DNA from: Mesorhizobium sp. M8A.F.Ca.ET.218.01.1.1 | GTDB lineage: Bacteria > Pseudomonadota > Alphaproteobacteria > Rhizobiales > Rhizobiaceae | Direction of reading: 5' to 3' | NCBI RefSeq assembly: GCF_004791165.1 | Contig: NZ_SRUZ01000010.1 | Coordinates: 1 to 64,000, forward strand | Length of the DNA: 64,000 nucleotides | Part shown: piece after piece, positions 50,885 to 59,523 of the stretch | Position numbering within the stretch: position 1 is the first letter of the stretch | Layout of the letters: each line of letters opens with the position of its first letter | Position numbers and translations under genes: made by a program | Notes under the pieces: model-generated | Told to the model about the DNA's origin: nothing | Databases searched by the model: none | Seen by the model: only the letters and a program-made list of their open reading frames with translations

Positions 50885-51466
50885 ATGCGAGTCAGTCGCA
50901 CACAGGCGGAAGCAAATCGCGACGCGGTCATCAACGCGGCGAGCCGGCTTTTTCGAGAGCACGGCTTTGACGGTATCGGGCTGAAGGATCTGATGAAGGG
51001 TGCCGGGCTGACCCAAGGCGCCTTTTACAAGCAGTTCGACTCCAAGGAGGATCTGGCAGCGCAGGCATCGCGGCGAGCGATGGAACACGCGACCCGCAGA
51101 TGGTCGGCTGTTGCTGCCGGAAGCCCCGACCCCCTTGAAGCCCTTATCGGGCTCTACCTTTCAACAGGGCATCGCGAAGAGAAGAGCGACGGTTGTCCGA
51201 TCGTGGCGCTTGGTTCGGACGCGGCGCGCCAAGGCGAAGAGGTCAGGGCGCCATTCCAGGATGGCATAGCAGCCCACCTCGAGGTTCTCGACGAATTGAT
51301 GCCGGCGGCAAAAGGTCCAAAAACCCATCGCAAGGCGATGGCGATGCTGTCTCTGATGGTGGGTGCCGTGACGATCTCCCGTATCCTCAAGGATGAAGAG
51401 ATGTCGCAGGGTTTTCTCGATGCCGCCGCCGGCGAAGTCAGGCGAATTGCGGCCGCGCAGGAATAG
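50885..51466 (+). CDS. TetR-family regulator
   Basis: A 193-residue TetR-type protein. The HTH is at about 28-48 (IGLKDLMKGAGLTQGAFYKQFDSKED). The ligand domain includes GCPIVALGSDAARQGEEVR, a pattern common in TetR proteins near lipid- or aldehyde-related SDR genes. ATG 50885 is preceded by GGGAGTCGAG. It heads a run of three co-directional genes (TetR, FabF-like, SDR) with gaps of 76 and 103 bases, so it may control them as well as itself. Confidence 0.85.
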   Translation: MRVSRTQAEANRDAVINAASRLFREHGFDGIGLKDLMKGAGLTQGAFYKQFDSKEDLAAQASRRAMEHATRRWSAVAAGSPDPLEALIGLYLSTGHREEKSDGCPIVALGSDAARQGEEVRAPFQDGIAAHLEVLDELMPAAKGPKTHRKAMAMLSLMVGAVTISRILKDEEMSQGFLDAAAGEVRRIAAAQE

Positions 51467-51542
51467 AGGCGGTTATCGCGACCGGGCGCCCGCGCTGCGC
51501 CATCACGCGAACGGATCAAGCAGAATGACAGCTGGAGTAGAG

Positions 51543-52811
51543 ATGCGTCGGATCGTTATTACAGGCATGGGAGCAGTCAGCCCTCTTGGGGCCAGCGTGG
51601 CGACGTCCTGGTCCCGGCTCCTGGCTGGCCGCTCGGGCATAAGGAGCCTGCCGGCCGAAATGGTGGGAGACCTGCCGGCGAAGGTCGGCGGAACGGTTCC
51701 CTCGTTGCAGGAAGACCCCGAAGCCGGCTTCGATCCAGACACCGTCCTGGCCCCGAAGGAACAGCGCAGGGCGGACCGCTTCATTGTCTTTGCACTGGCG
51801 GCGGCGGAAGAGGCGCTGGCCCAGGCGGGGTGGAAGCCGGTCTCGGACGATGACAGGGCTCGCACCGCGACGATCATCGCTTCGGGTGTCGGAGGATTTC
51901 CCGCGATAACCGAAGCCGTGCGAACCGTCGACCAGCGCGGTGTTCGGCGTCTCTCACCGTTCACCGTGCCATCTTTCCTGGTGAACATGGCAGCGGGACA
52001 AATTTCGATCCGACACGGGTTCAAGGGTCCGCTCGGCGCTCCGGTGACGGCCTGCGCGGCCGGCATCCAGGCGATCGGCGATGCGGCGCGTCTCATCCGC
52101 GCCAATGAGGCCGACATCGCGGTCTGCGGCGGAACGGAAGCCTGCATGAATGCGGTCAGCCTCGGCGGCTTTGCCGCGGCACGCTCCCTTTCGACCTCCT
52201 TCAATCACCGTCCCGATCAGGCGTCCCGTCCGTTCGACATGCTGCGAGACGGCTTCGTCATGGGCGAAGGAGCCGGAATCCTGGTCGTCGAGTCCTTGAG
52301 CCATGCGCTTGCGCGCGGCGCCAAGCCGCTGGCCGAGCTCGTCGGCTACGGCACGACGGCGGATGCTTATCACATCACGTCCGGACCCGAGGATGGCGAC
52401 GGTGCGCGCCGAGCCATGGAGATCGCGATCGCCCAAGCCGGCATTTCGGCACGGGAAGTCCGCCATCTCAACGCGCACGCGACCTCCACGCCGGTCGGCG
52501 ATGCGGGAGAGATCGAGGCGATTAAAAGGGTCTTCGGCGCGGACTTCGGCATAGCGGTCAGCGCAACGAAGTCGGCGACCGGACATCTGCTCGGAGCCGC
52601 CGGCGGGCTGGGGGCCATCTTCACGGTGCTGGCGCTCAGGGACCAGGTCGCACCGCCGACGCTCAATCTGAGCGCCCCCGATCCGGCCGGCGACGGGATC
52701 GACTTCGTCGCAAACCACGCCCGGCCAATGGAGATGGACTACGCGATCTCCAATGGCTTCGGCTTTGGCGGGGTTAACGCCAGCGCGTTGTTCCGGCGCT
52801 GGACGGACTAG
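51543..52811 (+). CDS. Beta-ketoacyl-ACP synthase II-like (FabF) condensing enzyme
   Basis: A 422-residue thiolase-fold condensing enzyme. The catalytic Cys is C171 (VTACAAG), with H312 (NAHATSTPVGD) and H348 (KSATGHLLGAAG), the full Cys-His-His triad of elongating KAS II. It opens MRRIVITGMGAVSPLG, typical for FabF. It is probably a second copy, since it is far from an acpP-fabF cluster and lies between TetR and SDR genes. It may extend a special fatty acid or polyketide. GGAG precedes ATG 51543. Confidence 0.87.
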   Translation: MRRIVITGMGAVSPLGASVATSWSRLLAGRSGIRSLPAEMVGDLPAKVGGTVPSLQEDPEAGFDPDTVLAPKEQRRADRFIVFALAAAEEALAQAGWKPVSDDDRARTATIIASGVGGFPAITEAVRTVDQRGVRRLSPFTVPSFLVNMAAGQISIRHGFKGPLGAPVTACAAGIQAIGDAARLIRANEADIAVCGGTEACMNAVSLGGFAAARSLSTSFNHRPDQASRPFDMLRDGFVMGEGAGILVVESLSHALARGAKPLAELVGYGTTADAYHITSGPEDGDGARRAMEIAIAQAGISAREVRHLNAHATSTPVGDAGEIEAIKRVFGADFGIAVSATKSATGHLLGAAGGLGAIFTVLALRDQVAPPTLNLSAPDPAGDGIDFVANHARPMEMDYAISNGFGFGGVNASALFRRWTD

Positions 52812-52914
52812 CCAGCCGGTACGACCGCCGGAGCGGCCGCTGATGAGCCGCTGGCCCTGGACGACCAGCGGGCCACATTTTCGAAACGCAACCCTGGCCT
52901 AAGAAAGAATTTCC

Positions 52915-53730
52915 ATGAACAAAACCAATCTCGGCGTCGCCCTGGTCACCGGGGCGTCCTCCGGCATCGGGCACGCAACGGCCAAGGCCCTGCTCGAGGC
53001 GGGCTTTCGCGTGTTCGGAACCAGCCGTCGCGAGGCGGGCGAGAGGACCGACGGCGTCACCATGCTGACCTGCGACGTGACCGATGACGCGTCCGTGGCG
53101 AAACTGGTCGATGACGTTCTGGCCAAGGCCGGACGCATCGACCTGCTTGTCAACAATGCCGGGATGGGTCTGTTTGGCGGCGCGGAGGAGTCCTCGACTG
53201 CGCAGGCCCAGGCACTGTTCGACGTGAACGTCTTCGGCGTGTTGCGCGTGACCAATGCGGTGCTGCCGGCAATGCGGCGCCAGGGAAAGGGCAGGATCGT
53301 CAATTTGAGTTCGGTACAAGGGTTCATCCCGGCTCCCTATTTCGCGCTTTATGCGTCGACCAAACATGCCATCGAGGGCTATTCCGAATCACTCGACCAC
53401 GAACTGCGCCCGTTCGGCATTCGCGTTGCATTGGTCGAGCCCGCCTATACACGCACCTCGTTCGAGGAGAATCTCGCTGCTCCCGATCAGGTGCTTGATA
53501 TCTATGACTCCGCGCGCGCCGGCATGACCCTAGCCGTGCGGAAATCGATGGAAAGCGGCGATGCGCCCGAAGCGGTGGCGGCGACGGTCTTGAAAGCGGC
53601 CACCGATCCCGCTCCGAAGAGGCGCTATACGGCGGGAAAGATGGCGCGCCAGGTCAGTCTCCTGCGCCGTTTCGTCCCCGCGACCGCATTCGACAAGAGC
53701 CTGCGAAAGCAGCTCGGGTTGCCGGTCTGA
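52915..53730 (+). CDS. Short-chain dehydrogenase/reductase after FabF-like gene
   Basis: A 271-residue SDR with TGASSGIGHATAKAL near the N terminus, NNAGMGLFGG near residue 80, Ser in IVNLSSVQGF and Y/K in YASTKHAIEGY. The shape (long C-terminal part with FVPATAFDKSLRKQLGL) is that of the 'oxidoreductase, SDR' group near retinol-dehydrogenase-like enzymes. With the FabF-like gene upstream it could reduce a ketoacyl or ketone product, but it lacks the FabG dimer signature. Gap to fabF-like gene: 103 bases. Confidence 0.82.
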   Translation: MNKTNLGVALVTGASSGIGHATAKALLEAGFRVFGTSRREAGERTDGVTMLTCDVTDDASVAKLVDDVLAKAGRIDLLVNNAGMGLFGGAEESSTAQAQALFDVNVFGVLRVTNAVLPAMRRQGKGRIVNLSSVQGFIPAPYFALYASTKHAIEGYSESLDHELRPFGIRVALVEPAYTRTSFEENLAAPDQVLDIYDSARAGMTLAVRKSMESGDAPEAVAATVLKAATDPAPKRRYTAGKMARQVSLLRRFVPATAFDKSLRKQLGLPV

Positions 53731-53774
53731 GAGGGGGCTTTACTCGCGAACACCGAGCTGACCAGGAACCAACT

Positions 53775-54368
53775 TCAGGCGCGCGACAGTCCGTCGATCA
53801 GCGCCATAAGGACGGCGCGGTAGTCCTCGGCTGATGCGCCCGCCTCGATGGCGAGCGCCGCCCGATCGAAAGCCGAGCCGAGCAGGGCTGTCAGCGCCTC
53901 CGCCGGCAGCTTTGTCATCGATCGTGCGCGCATGGCCGCGACAAGGCCTTCACGCAGCGAGCGGTTGCCGTGGCGGTTATCGATGGCATCCATGGCGGCA
54001 CGGCCGAGTACGGCCGGGCCGTCGAGCAGCAAGAGCCGCGTGCGGCCGGGCGCGCGCATGGCGGTGAGATAGGCTTCTGACCCGGCAATCAGCGCATCGC
54101 GGGGGCTGAACGAAGGCGGGGAGGCGCGGTCGATCTCTTTCGCCACCGCCGCGGCCTCCTGTTCAACCACGGCGGCGAATAGCGCCTGCTTGTCGGCAAA
54201 GTGGTGGTAGAGCGCGCCGCGCGTCACGCCGGCGGCGGCGACGATCTCCGGCGTGCCGGTCTCGGCATAGGACTTCTCCGTAAACAGTTTGCGCGCCGCC
54301 GCGATCAGGTCGGCGCGTGTCGCCTCGGTGCGGTCGCGGTTCGAGCGGCGTCCGGATTCCTGTTGCAT
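53775..54368 (-). CDS. TetR-family regulator of the VOC gene
   Basis: A 197-residue TetR-type repressor. The HTH is at about 32-52 (GTPEIVAAAGVTRGALYHHFADKQ), a textbook TetR helix pair. ATG 54368 starts MQQESGRRSNRDR, directly beside the first of two operators. A longer upstream frame is rejected because it crosses those operators. It is divergent from a VOC-family gene with 66 bases between. Confidence 0.86.
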   Translation of the reverse strand: MQQESGRRSNRDRTEATRADLIAAARKLFTEKSYAETGTPEIVAAAGVTRGALYHHFADKQALFAAVVEQEAAAVAKEIDRASPPSFSPRDALIAGSEAYLTAMRAPGRTRLLLLDGPAVLGRAAMDAIDNRHGNRSLREGLVAAMRARSMTKLPAEALTALLGSAFDRAALAIEAGASAEDYRAVLMALIDGLSRA

Positions 54369-54417
54369 ACATGCAGCCTGTATGTTAATCCACTTTACAT
54401 GCAGACTGTATGTTAAT
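54369..54417. promoter_or_regulatory. Twin TetR operators, 21-bp direct repeats
   Basis: ACATGCAGMCTGTATGTTAA followed by T occurs at 54369-54389 and 54397-54417 (M is C then A), a 28-base period. Each contains near-palindromic ACATGCAG/CTGTATGT arms. The first touches the tetR start codon and the second ends 17 bases before the VOC start. Confidence 0.75.
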
Positions 54418-54434
54418 TGACGGGAGAAGGAAAG

Positions 54435-54860
54435 ATGAAGACGACGAGCTACTATCCGGTGCTGATGACCGGCGATGTCGCCGGCACGGCGGCCTTCTAT
54501 GTCGAGCATTTCGACTTCCGGGCCCTGTTTACGAGCGACTGGTACGTGCACCTGCGATCGGTGGACAACAGCAGGGTGAACCTCGGCATCGTCCAGGGCA
54601 ACCACGAGACGATCCCGGAGGAGGGGCGAGGGCGGACCTCGGGCCTGCTGATCAATTTCGAGGTCAGGGATCCCGATGCGGTCTATGAGCGGATCCTTGC
54701 TGCCGGCCTGCCGATCCTGCGCACGCTGCGCGACGAGCCCTTCGGCCAGCGCCATTTCATCACCAAAGACCCCAACGGCGTGCTGATCGACGTCATCAAG
54801 CCGATCCCGCCCAGCGAGGAGTTCCTGGCGCAGTATGCGGAAGGCGCGGCGGGGGCTTGA
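54435..54860 (+). CDS. VOC/glyoxalase-fold protein
   Basis: A 141-residue vicinal-oxygen-chelate protein with two beta-alpha-beta-beta-beta units. It opens TSYYPVLMTGDVAGTAAFYVEHF and closes RHFITKDPNGVLIDVIKPIPP, typical of bleomycin-resistance or glyoxalase relatives. The usual metal ligands are not all clear, so it may bind a ligand without catalysis. GAGAAGGAAAG precedes ATG 54435. The divergent TetR gene and twin operators point to induction by the compound it binds. Confidence 0.85.
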   Translation: MKTTSYYPVLMTGDVAGTAAFYVEHFDFRALFTSDWYVHLRSVDNSRVNLGIVQGNHETIPEEGRGRTSGLLINFEVRDPDAVYERILAAGLPILRTLRDEPFGQRHFITKDPNGVLIDVIKPIPPSEEFLAQYAEGAAGA

Positions 54861-54869
54861 GCGGCCGCC

Positions 54870-55820
54870 TCAGCTCGCCCTTGCCACCGGTGTCACCGCC
54901 ACATGGCTGACGCCGGTGCGGCGCACCACGGTGCACTGGGTCTCGCGGCCGATGCGCTCGGCGTCGAGCATGCGCACGAGGTCGTCGACGCCGGTGACCG
55001 GTCGTCCGTCAATGGCGGCGATGATGTCGCCTTCCTTGAGACCCGCCTTGGCCGCCGGGCCGTCCTTCTCGACACTGCGCAGCCGTACGGCCGTGCTGGT
55101 CGAGACCTGCGACAAGAGTGCTGCGCGGCGCGGCAAATTGACGGTGTCGGCGGAGATGCCGATGAAGGCGCGGCGCACCCGGCCGAAGCGGATGATCTCG
55201 GAGATGACGAATCTTGCGGTGTTGGAAGCGACGGCGAAGGCGATGCCTTGCGCGCCGTGGATCATGGCGGTGTTGACGCCGATCACTTCGCCCGCCGACG
55301 ACACCAGCGGCCCACCGGAATTGCCGGGGTTGAGCGCCGCATCGGTCTGGATGACGTCGTCGATCAGCCTGCCGGTCGAAGCGCGCATCGAGCGGCCGAG
55401 CGCCGAGACGACGCCAGAGGTGACCGTCCACTCGAAGCCGAGCGGATTGCCGATGGCAATCGCGATCTGGCCGCGCCGCAGCCGCTTGGAATCGCCGAGC
55501 GGCGCCACATCGGCGAAGCTGCCGTCGGCGCGCACCAGGGCGATGTCGGTATCGGGATCGCGGCCGAGCACGCGGCCCTCGCTGGAGGCGCCGTCCGGCA
55601 TCGAAACGCGCACCGTCTTTGCATCGCCGACGACATGGAAATTGGTGACGACCAAGCCGTCCGGCGCGATGACGAAGCCCGAGCCATGGCCGCCCGGGCC
55701 GCCGATGCGCTCGATGCGGCAGACCGCCGGGCCGATGCGGTCGACGGCGTCGGCTACTGTTTCGGAATAGGCGTCGAGCAAGGTGTCATCGGATTGGATT
55801 TTGGGGGCGGCGAGGGCCAT
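54870..55820 (-). CDS. HtrA/Deg-type serine protease with PDZ domain
   Basis: A 316-residue trypsin-fold protease of the S1C type. The triad is intact: H62 (NFHVVG), D92 (DPDTDIAL) and S168 (NPGNSGGP). A PDZ domain covers about 215-310 (GPAAKAGLKEGDIIAAIDGRPV). There is no signal peptide, so it is probably cytoplasmic. It is divergent from a homologous pseudoprotease at 55991-56863, with 170 bases between. Substrate and signal are unknown. Confidence 0.88.
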   Translation of the reverse strand: MALAAPKIQSDDTLLDAYSETVADAVDRIGPAVCRIERIGGPGGHGSGFVIAPDGLVVTNFHVVGDAKTVRVSMPDGASSEGRVLGRDPDTDIALVRADGSFADVAPLGDSKRLRRGQIAIAIGNPLGFEWTVTSGVVSALGRSMRASTGRLIDDVIQTDAALNPGNSGGPLVSSAGEVIGVNTAMIHGAQGIAFAVASNTARFVISEIIRFGRVRRAFIGISADTVNLPRRAALLSQVSTSTAVRLRSVEKDGPAAKAGLKEGDIIAAIDGRPVTGVDDLVRMLDAERIGRETQCTVVRRTGVSHVAVTPVARAS

Positions 55821-55990
55821 CAGTTGGGTTCCGTGTTTTCAGGCTTTTTCGTGACTATATGTGCGGAGCGGCCCGAACCGCCGCGACCTGACCAGATGGC
55901 CAGTCGAACCCGTAACTAGCCGTCAGGCGAGTACCTGCAGGCGCGCCGTCGAGCGATATCTGGGACATGCAAGAAACCCAGGAGACCCTT

Positions 55991-56863
55991 ATGAGCGACT
56001 TCAATCTGAGCGCGTTTTCAGACGCCATCGCCGATCTGGCCGCCAAGGCCGCCCCCGCAACGGCGAGCTTCACCACCCATCATCACCGCACGGCCAGTGC
56101 CTTCCATTGGAGGGACGGTTATTTCGTCACCGCCGAGGAAGCCGTCGAGGCCGGCGAGGAGATCGAACTGACGCTGGCTTCGGGCGAGACAGTGAAGGCC
56201 GAGCTGGTCGGTCGCGATCCTTCGACGGGCGTCGCCCTGATGAAGCCGGCGGATGCGGCCAACGCGCCTGCCCTTGCCAAGGCCGATGCCGTTCGGCCGG
56301 GCAACATCGCCATTGCCATCGGCAACAGCCAGGGTTCGGCACTGGCTGTGTCCGGCTCGGTCGGCGAGGTTGGTCCGGCCTGGCGCTCGATGCGCGGCGG
56401 CGCCATCGACCGGCGCATCAATCTGGCCGTCGGCGCCGGCGGCCGCTTCGAGGGCGGCCCGGTGCTCGACGCCAAGGGCGCGCTGATCGGCATGCTGCTG
56501 TTCGGGCCGCGCGGGCGCGCGCTGGTCATGCCGTACGAGACGATCGAACGGGCCGTCGCCACCTTGCGCGAAAAGGGCCATGTCGCGCGCGGCTATCTCG
56601 GCGCCGGCCTGCATCCGGTTCGCGACCGCGACGCGCATGGCGCAATGGTGATGAGCCTCGACGACAATGGCCCGGCCAAGGCCGCCGGCCTCTCGCTCGG
56701 TGACATCATCGTGGCGTGGAACGGCGAGGCCGTGCATGGTCCGCGCGACCTTATCCGCCGGCTCGGGCCCGACAGCGCGGGCGCTTCGGTGACGTTGGGT
56801 GTCGTGCGCGGCGGCGAGCAGCGCGACGTCGTGCTGACTATCGGCGAAAAGCCGCTGAGCTGA
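55991..56863 (+). CDS. Trypsin/PDZ pseudoprotease (all three catalytic residues lost)
   Basis: A 290-residue homologue of the divergent HtrA-like protease. By alignment, the catalytic His is replaced by Glu (FVTAEEAV, E50), the Asp by Gly (DPSTGVAL) and the Ser by Glu (GRFEGGPVL). The fold-defining Gly residues and a full PDZ domain (NGPAKAAGLSLGDIIVAWNGEAV) are kept. It has no signal peptide. It should bind peptides but not cut them. AGGAG precedes ATG 55991. It is eight bases ahead of a LuxR-type gene, so the two form an operon. Confidence 0.83.
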   Translation: MSDFNLSAFSDAIADLAAKAAPATASFTTHHHRTASAFHWRDGYFVTAEEAVEAGEEIELTLASGETVKAELVGRDPSTGVALMKPADAANAPALAKADAVRPGNIAIAIGNSQGSALAVSGSVGEVGPAWRSMRGGAIDRRINLAVGAGGRFEGGPVLDAKGALIGMLLFGPRGRALVMPYETIERAVATLREKGHVARGYLGAGLHPVRDRDAHGAMVMSLDDNGPAKAAGLSLGDIIVAWNGEAVHGPRDLIRRLGPDSAGASVTLGVVRGGEQRDVVLTIGEKPLS

Positions 56864-56871
56864 GAGGATCG

Positions 56872-57504
56872 ATGGAAACACTCGCCAGCGACCGGATCGG
56901 GACCGACAGTGCGGCTTCGCGGCGGCTGGTGGTGCTGATTGCGCTTGCCGATGCCGGACGCGCCGAGCGCCTGGCGGCATCGCTTGCCGCCAGCGACGAC
57001 CTGTTGCCGATGGTCGTTGGCGGCGGCAGGGCCGACGTTGCGGTCGTCGACGACAGGAGCGGTGATGCCGTGCCGGCCTCGGTGCCACGGGTGCTGCTCT
57101 CGGCGCGTGCCAGCGCAGAGCGGCCTGCCGGCGAAGTGTTTGCCGTCATGCCCGCCGGCGCGGACGACCTGCTGATCGCCGCGGCGGCGCGGTTGGCCGC
57201 CGCTGGCTACAGCATATCGGGCAATGGCCGCGCGCCCGGACATCGCGAGGATTTCCACGCAGGCGAGCCGTTCGAGGATGAAGTTTTGGACGAGCACGCC
57301 GCCCGGCCAGCGCTGTCCCCGCGCGAGGCGGAAGTGCTGGCGCTGCTTGCCGAAGGGGCGCCCAACAAGGTGATCGCGCGGCGGCTCAACATTTCCGTGC
57401 ACACGGCGAAGTTCCATGTCGCCGCGATCCTGATCAAGCTCGGGGCCGCCAATCGTACGGATGCCATCGCCATTGCGATGCGTCAGGGGCTGGTGCTGGT
57501 CTGA
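56872..57504 (+). CDS. LuxR/NarL-type regulator with degenerate receiver domain
   Basis: A 210-residue regulator. The C terminus (about 148-205) is a LuxR HTH: LSPREAEVLALLAEGAPNKVIARRL and HTAKFHVAAILIKL. The N-terminal 115 residues look like a receiver fold (RRLVVLIALADAGRAERLAA, then ADVAVVDD), but the conserved Lys and the acidic pocket at the start are not evident, so phosphorylation is doubtful. It is co-transcribed with the pseudoprotease, AGGATCG preceding ATG 56872. No histidine kinase is nearby. Confidence 0.83.
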   Translation: METLASDRIGTDSAASRRLVVLIALADAGRAERLAASLAASDDLLPMVVGGGRADVAVVDDRSGDAVPASVPRVLLSARASAERPAGEVFAVMPAGADDLLIAAAARLAAAGYSISGNGRAPGHREDFHAGEPFEDEVLDEHAARPALSPREAEVLALLAEGAPNKVIARRLNISVHTAKFHVAAILIKLGAANRTDAIAIAMRQGLVLV

Positions 57505-57510
57505 TATTGC

Positions 57511-57648
57511 TCAGACGGCCGTTTCGATATCGGTCAGTCGAAGGTTATCGCCCTTGAAAAGCAATGGCATGGCTTCGAGCCTTGCCGTGGCGTAGGCAAT
57601 GCAGTCACCGAAATTCAGCTCCGCCGGGTGCCATCGGCCTCCGCAGCG
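57511..57648 (-). pseudogene. VapC (PIN-domain) toxin, C-terminal remnant
   Basis: Forty-five codons on the minus strand end at TGA 57511 and read WHPAELNFGDCIAYATARLE, then MPLLFKGDNLRLTDIETAV. This is the C-terminal third of a VapC toxin: the HPAxLNFGDC segment with the catalytic Asp and the LLFKGxD-x-TDI ending are characteristic. An in-frame stop at 57649-57651 and loss of everything upstream show decay. No VapB antitoxin is present. The rest of 57505-57737 shows no gene. Confidence 0.72.
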
Positions 57649-57737
57649 TCACCATGGCTTCCTGTCGCAAGCTCTTGTATCCCGCCGCGGCGCGGGCAAG
57701 GATCGCGCCGACGAAAAGTTGCAGGGAGGCGAAGAAA

Positions 57738-58600
<863 letters not shown>

Positions 58601-58604
<4 letters not shown>

Positions 58605-58894
58605 AAATGCCTGGGATAGTCCATGCGCTGATGCAAAATGCGTACGACGTTGATGGATCCCTGGCCCATTCGCAGAAACACCACGTGTGACCCGACGGCA
58701 TACTTCAACAAATCCGGACGGATATTCGAGGCGCTTCTCGCGATCGTTGGGAATTGATCTATAAGTTTGACCACGGAGTGGATGGTGCGGATATACGCCT
58801 CCGCTCGCTCCGCGCCCCATTCACCTAAGGAATGGTCCCATATGGCGTCCAGGTCTGCTTTCGCCTTCGGCGAAAACCGGACGGTCCGCTTCAC
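58601..58894 (-). CDS. parE: ParE-type toxin
   Basis: A 97-residue RelE/ParE-fold toxin. It opens VRFSPKAKADLDAIWDHSLGEWG, typical of ParE, and ends VVFLRMGQGSINVVRILHQRMDYPRHF. ParE proteins poison DNA gyrase. Translation is coupled to parD by a four-base overlap. The strand order is antitoxin first, unlike the two HigBA-like modules in this window. Confidence 0.9.
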
Positions 58895-59127
58895 CGGTGT
58901 TTCTTGGACTTGAGAAAAGCCTCGATGTCGAATGGCTCGGGATCGCCAGAGTTGTCCCCCTCATCAATAGCAGCCCGAAGCTGCTCAAGCTTCAGTTCCT
59001 GTTCTTCCAAAAGACGCAGGCCTGCGCGAACGGCTTCGCTGGCTGAGCCGAAGCGGCCGCTCGCGATCTGTCGCTGGATAAAGGCGTCGTACTGATCACC
59101 CAATGTGATGGACGTGTTCTTGGGCAT
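58891..59127 (-). CDS. parD: ParD-type antitoxin
   Basis: A 78-residue ribbon-helix-helix antitoxin. TSITLGDQYDAFIQRQIASG is the DNA-binding part and GSASEAVRAGLRLLEEQE is the dimer helix. The C-terminal tail (EPFDIEAFLKSKKHR) wraps ParE. The second of two adjacent ATGs (59127) has the better distance from GGAG. It represses its own promoter through the palindrome at 59139-59157. Confidence 0.9.
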   Translation of the reverse strand: MPKNTSITLGDQYDAFIQRQIASGRFGSASEAVRAGLRLLEEQELKLEQLRAAIDEGDNSGDPEPFDIEAFLKSKKHR

Positions 59128-59138
59128 CATCAATCTCC

Positions 59139-59157
59139 GATACCAATAGATGGTATC
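59139..59157. promoter_or_regulatory. ParD operator
   Basis: GATACC (59139-59144) and GGTATC (59152-59157) are separated by seven bases, directly upstream of parD. This fits binding by a ribbon-helix-helix dimer. Confidence 0.6.
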
Positions 59158-59523
59158 AATTCGTCGGAAAGTTGACAAGCATTGGAGCGCGGTCTCTCAT
59201 TCACGCCTGCCTTGCTCAGGCCCCTCAGCCGGCGTTGGCAGCGTATTCGGCCACCAGACCATCGATGGGCTTGATGCAAAAAACCCCGCCGGAGAGGGCC
59301 GGCGGGGCTCGATGCGTCCCGCTGGAGTCGGGACGGGGCAGGGAACGCCCAGTGCAGAATCTGGGGTGCGAAGCCCGGTGATTCAATGAGCCGGCTCCAA
59401 GGGCTGTACAATTCTTGTTGACCCGGCAGCGCTGCTGCCAGTTCCAGCCCATCCCGGTGACCGGGATGAGCTGCTATTGCCGACCTGATTCCAGAAATCA
59501 CCGCAAGGCGCTGGAAACGCAGG
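59158..59523 (-). other. Structured intergenic region between OmpA-family gene and parDE
   Basis: A 366-base gap with three strong hairpins: CAGC-C-CATCCCGG with its complement (about 59446-59472), GGCAGC/GCTGCC (59425-59439) and a terminator at 59278-59307. It may be the 3' leader-out of the OmpA-family mRNA or a small RNA on the minus strand. No convincing protein was found here. Confidence 0.4.
59278..59307 (-). terminator. Rho-independent terminator, minus strand
   Basis: On the minus strand CCCCGCCGG and CCGGCGGGG form a nine-base stem with a six-base loop, followed by six Ts. It is 217 bases downstream of the OmpA-family stop codon, leaving room for an extra transcript. Confidence 0.75.

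Noticed and set aside
59130..59501. A 123-codon minus-strand frame between the OmpA-family gene and parD
   Set aside because: It runs through the terminator, both other hairpins and the parD operator, and has no recognisable sequence.
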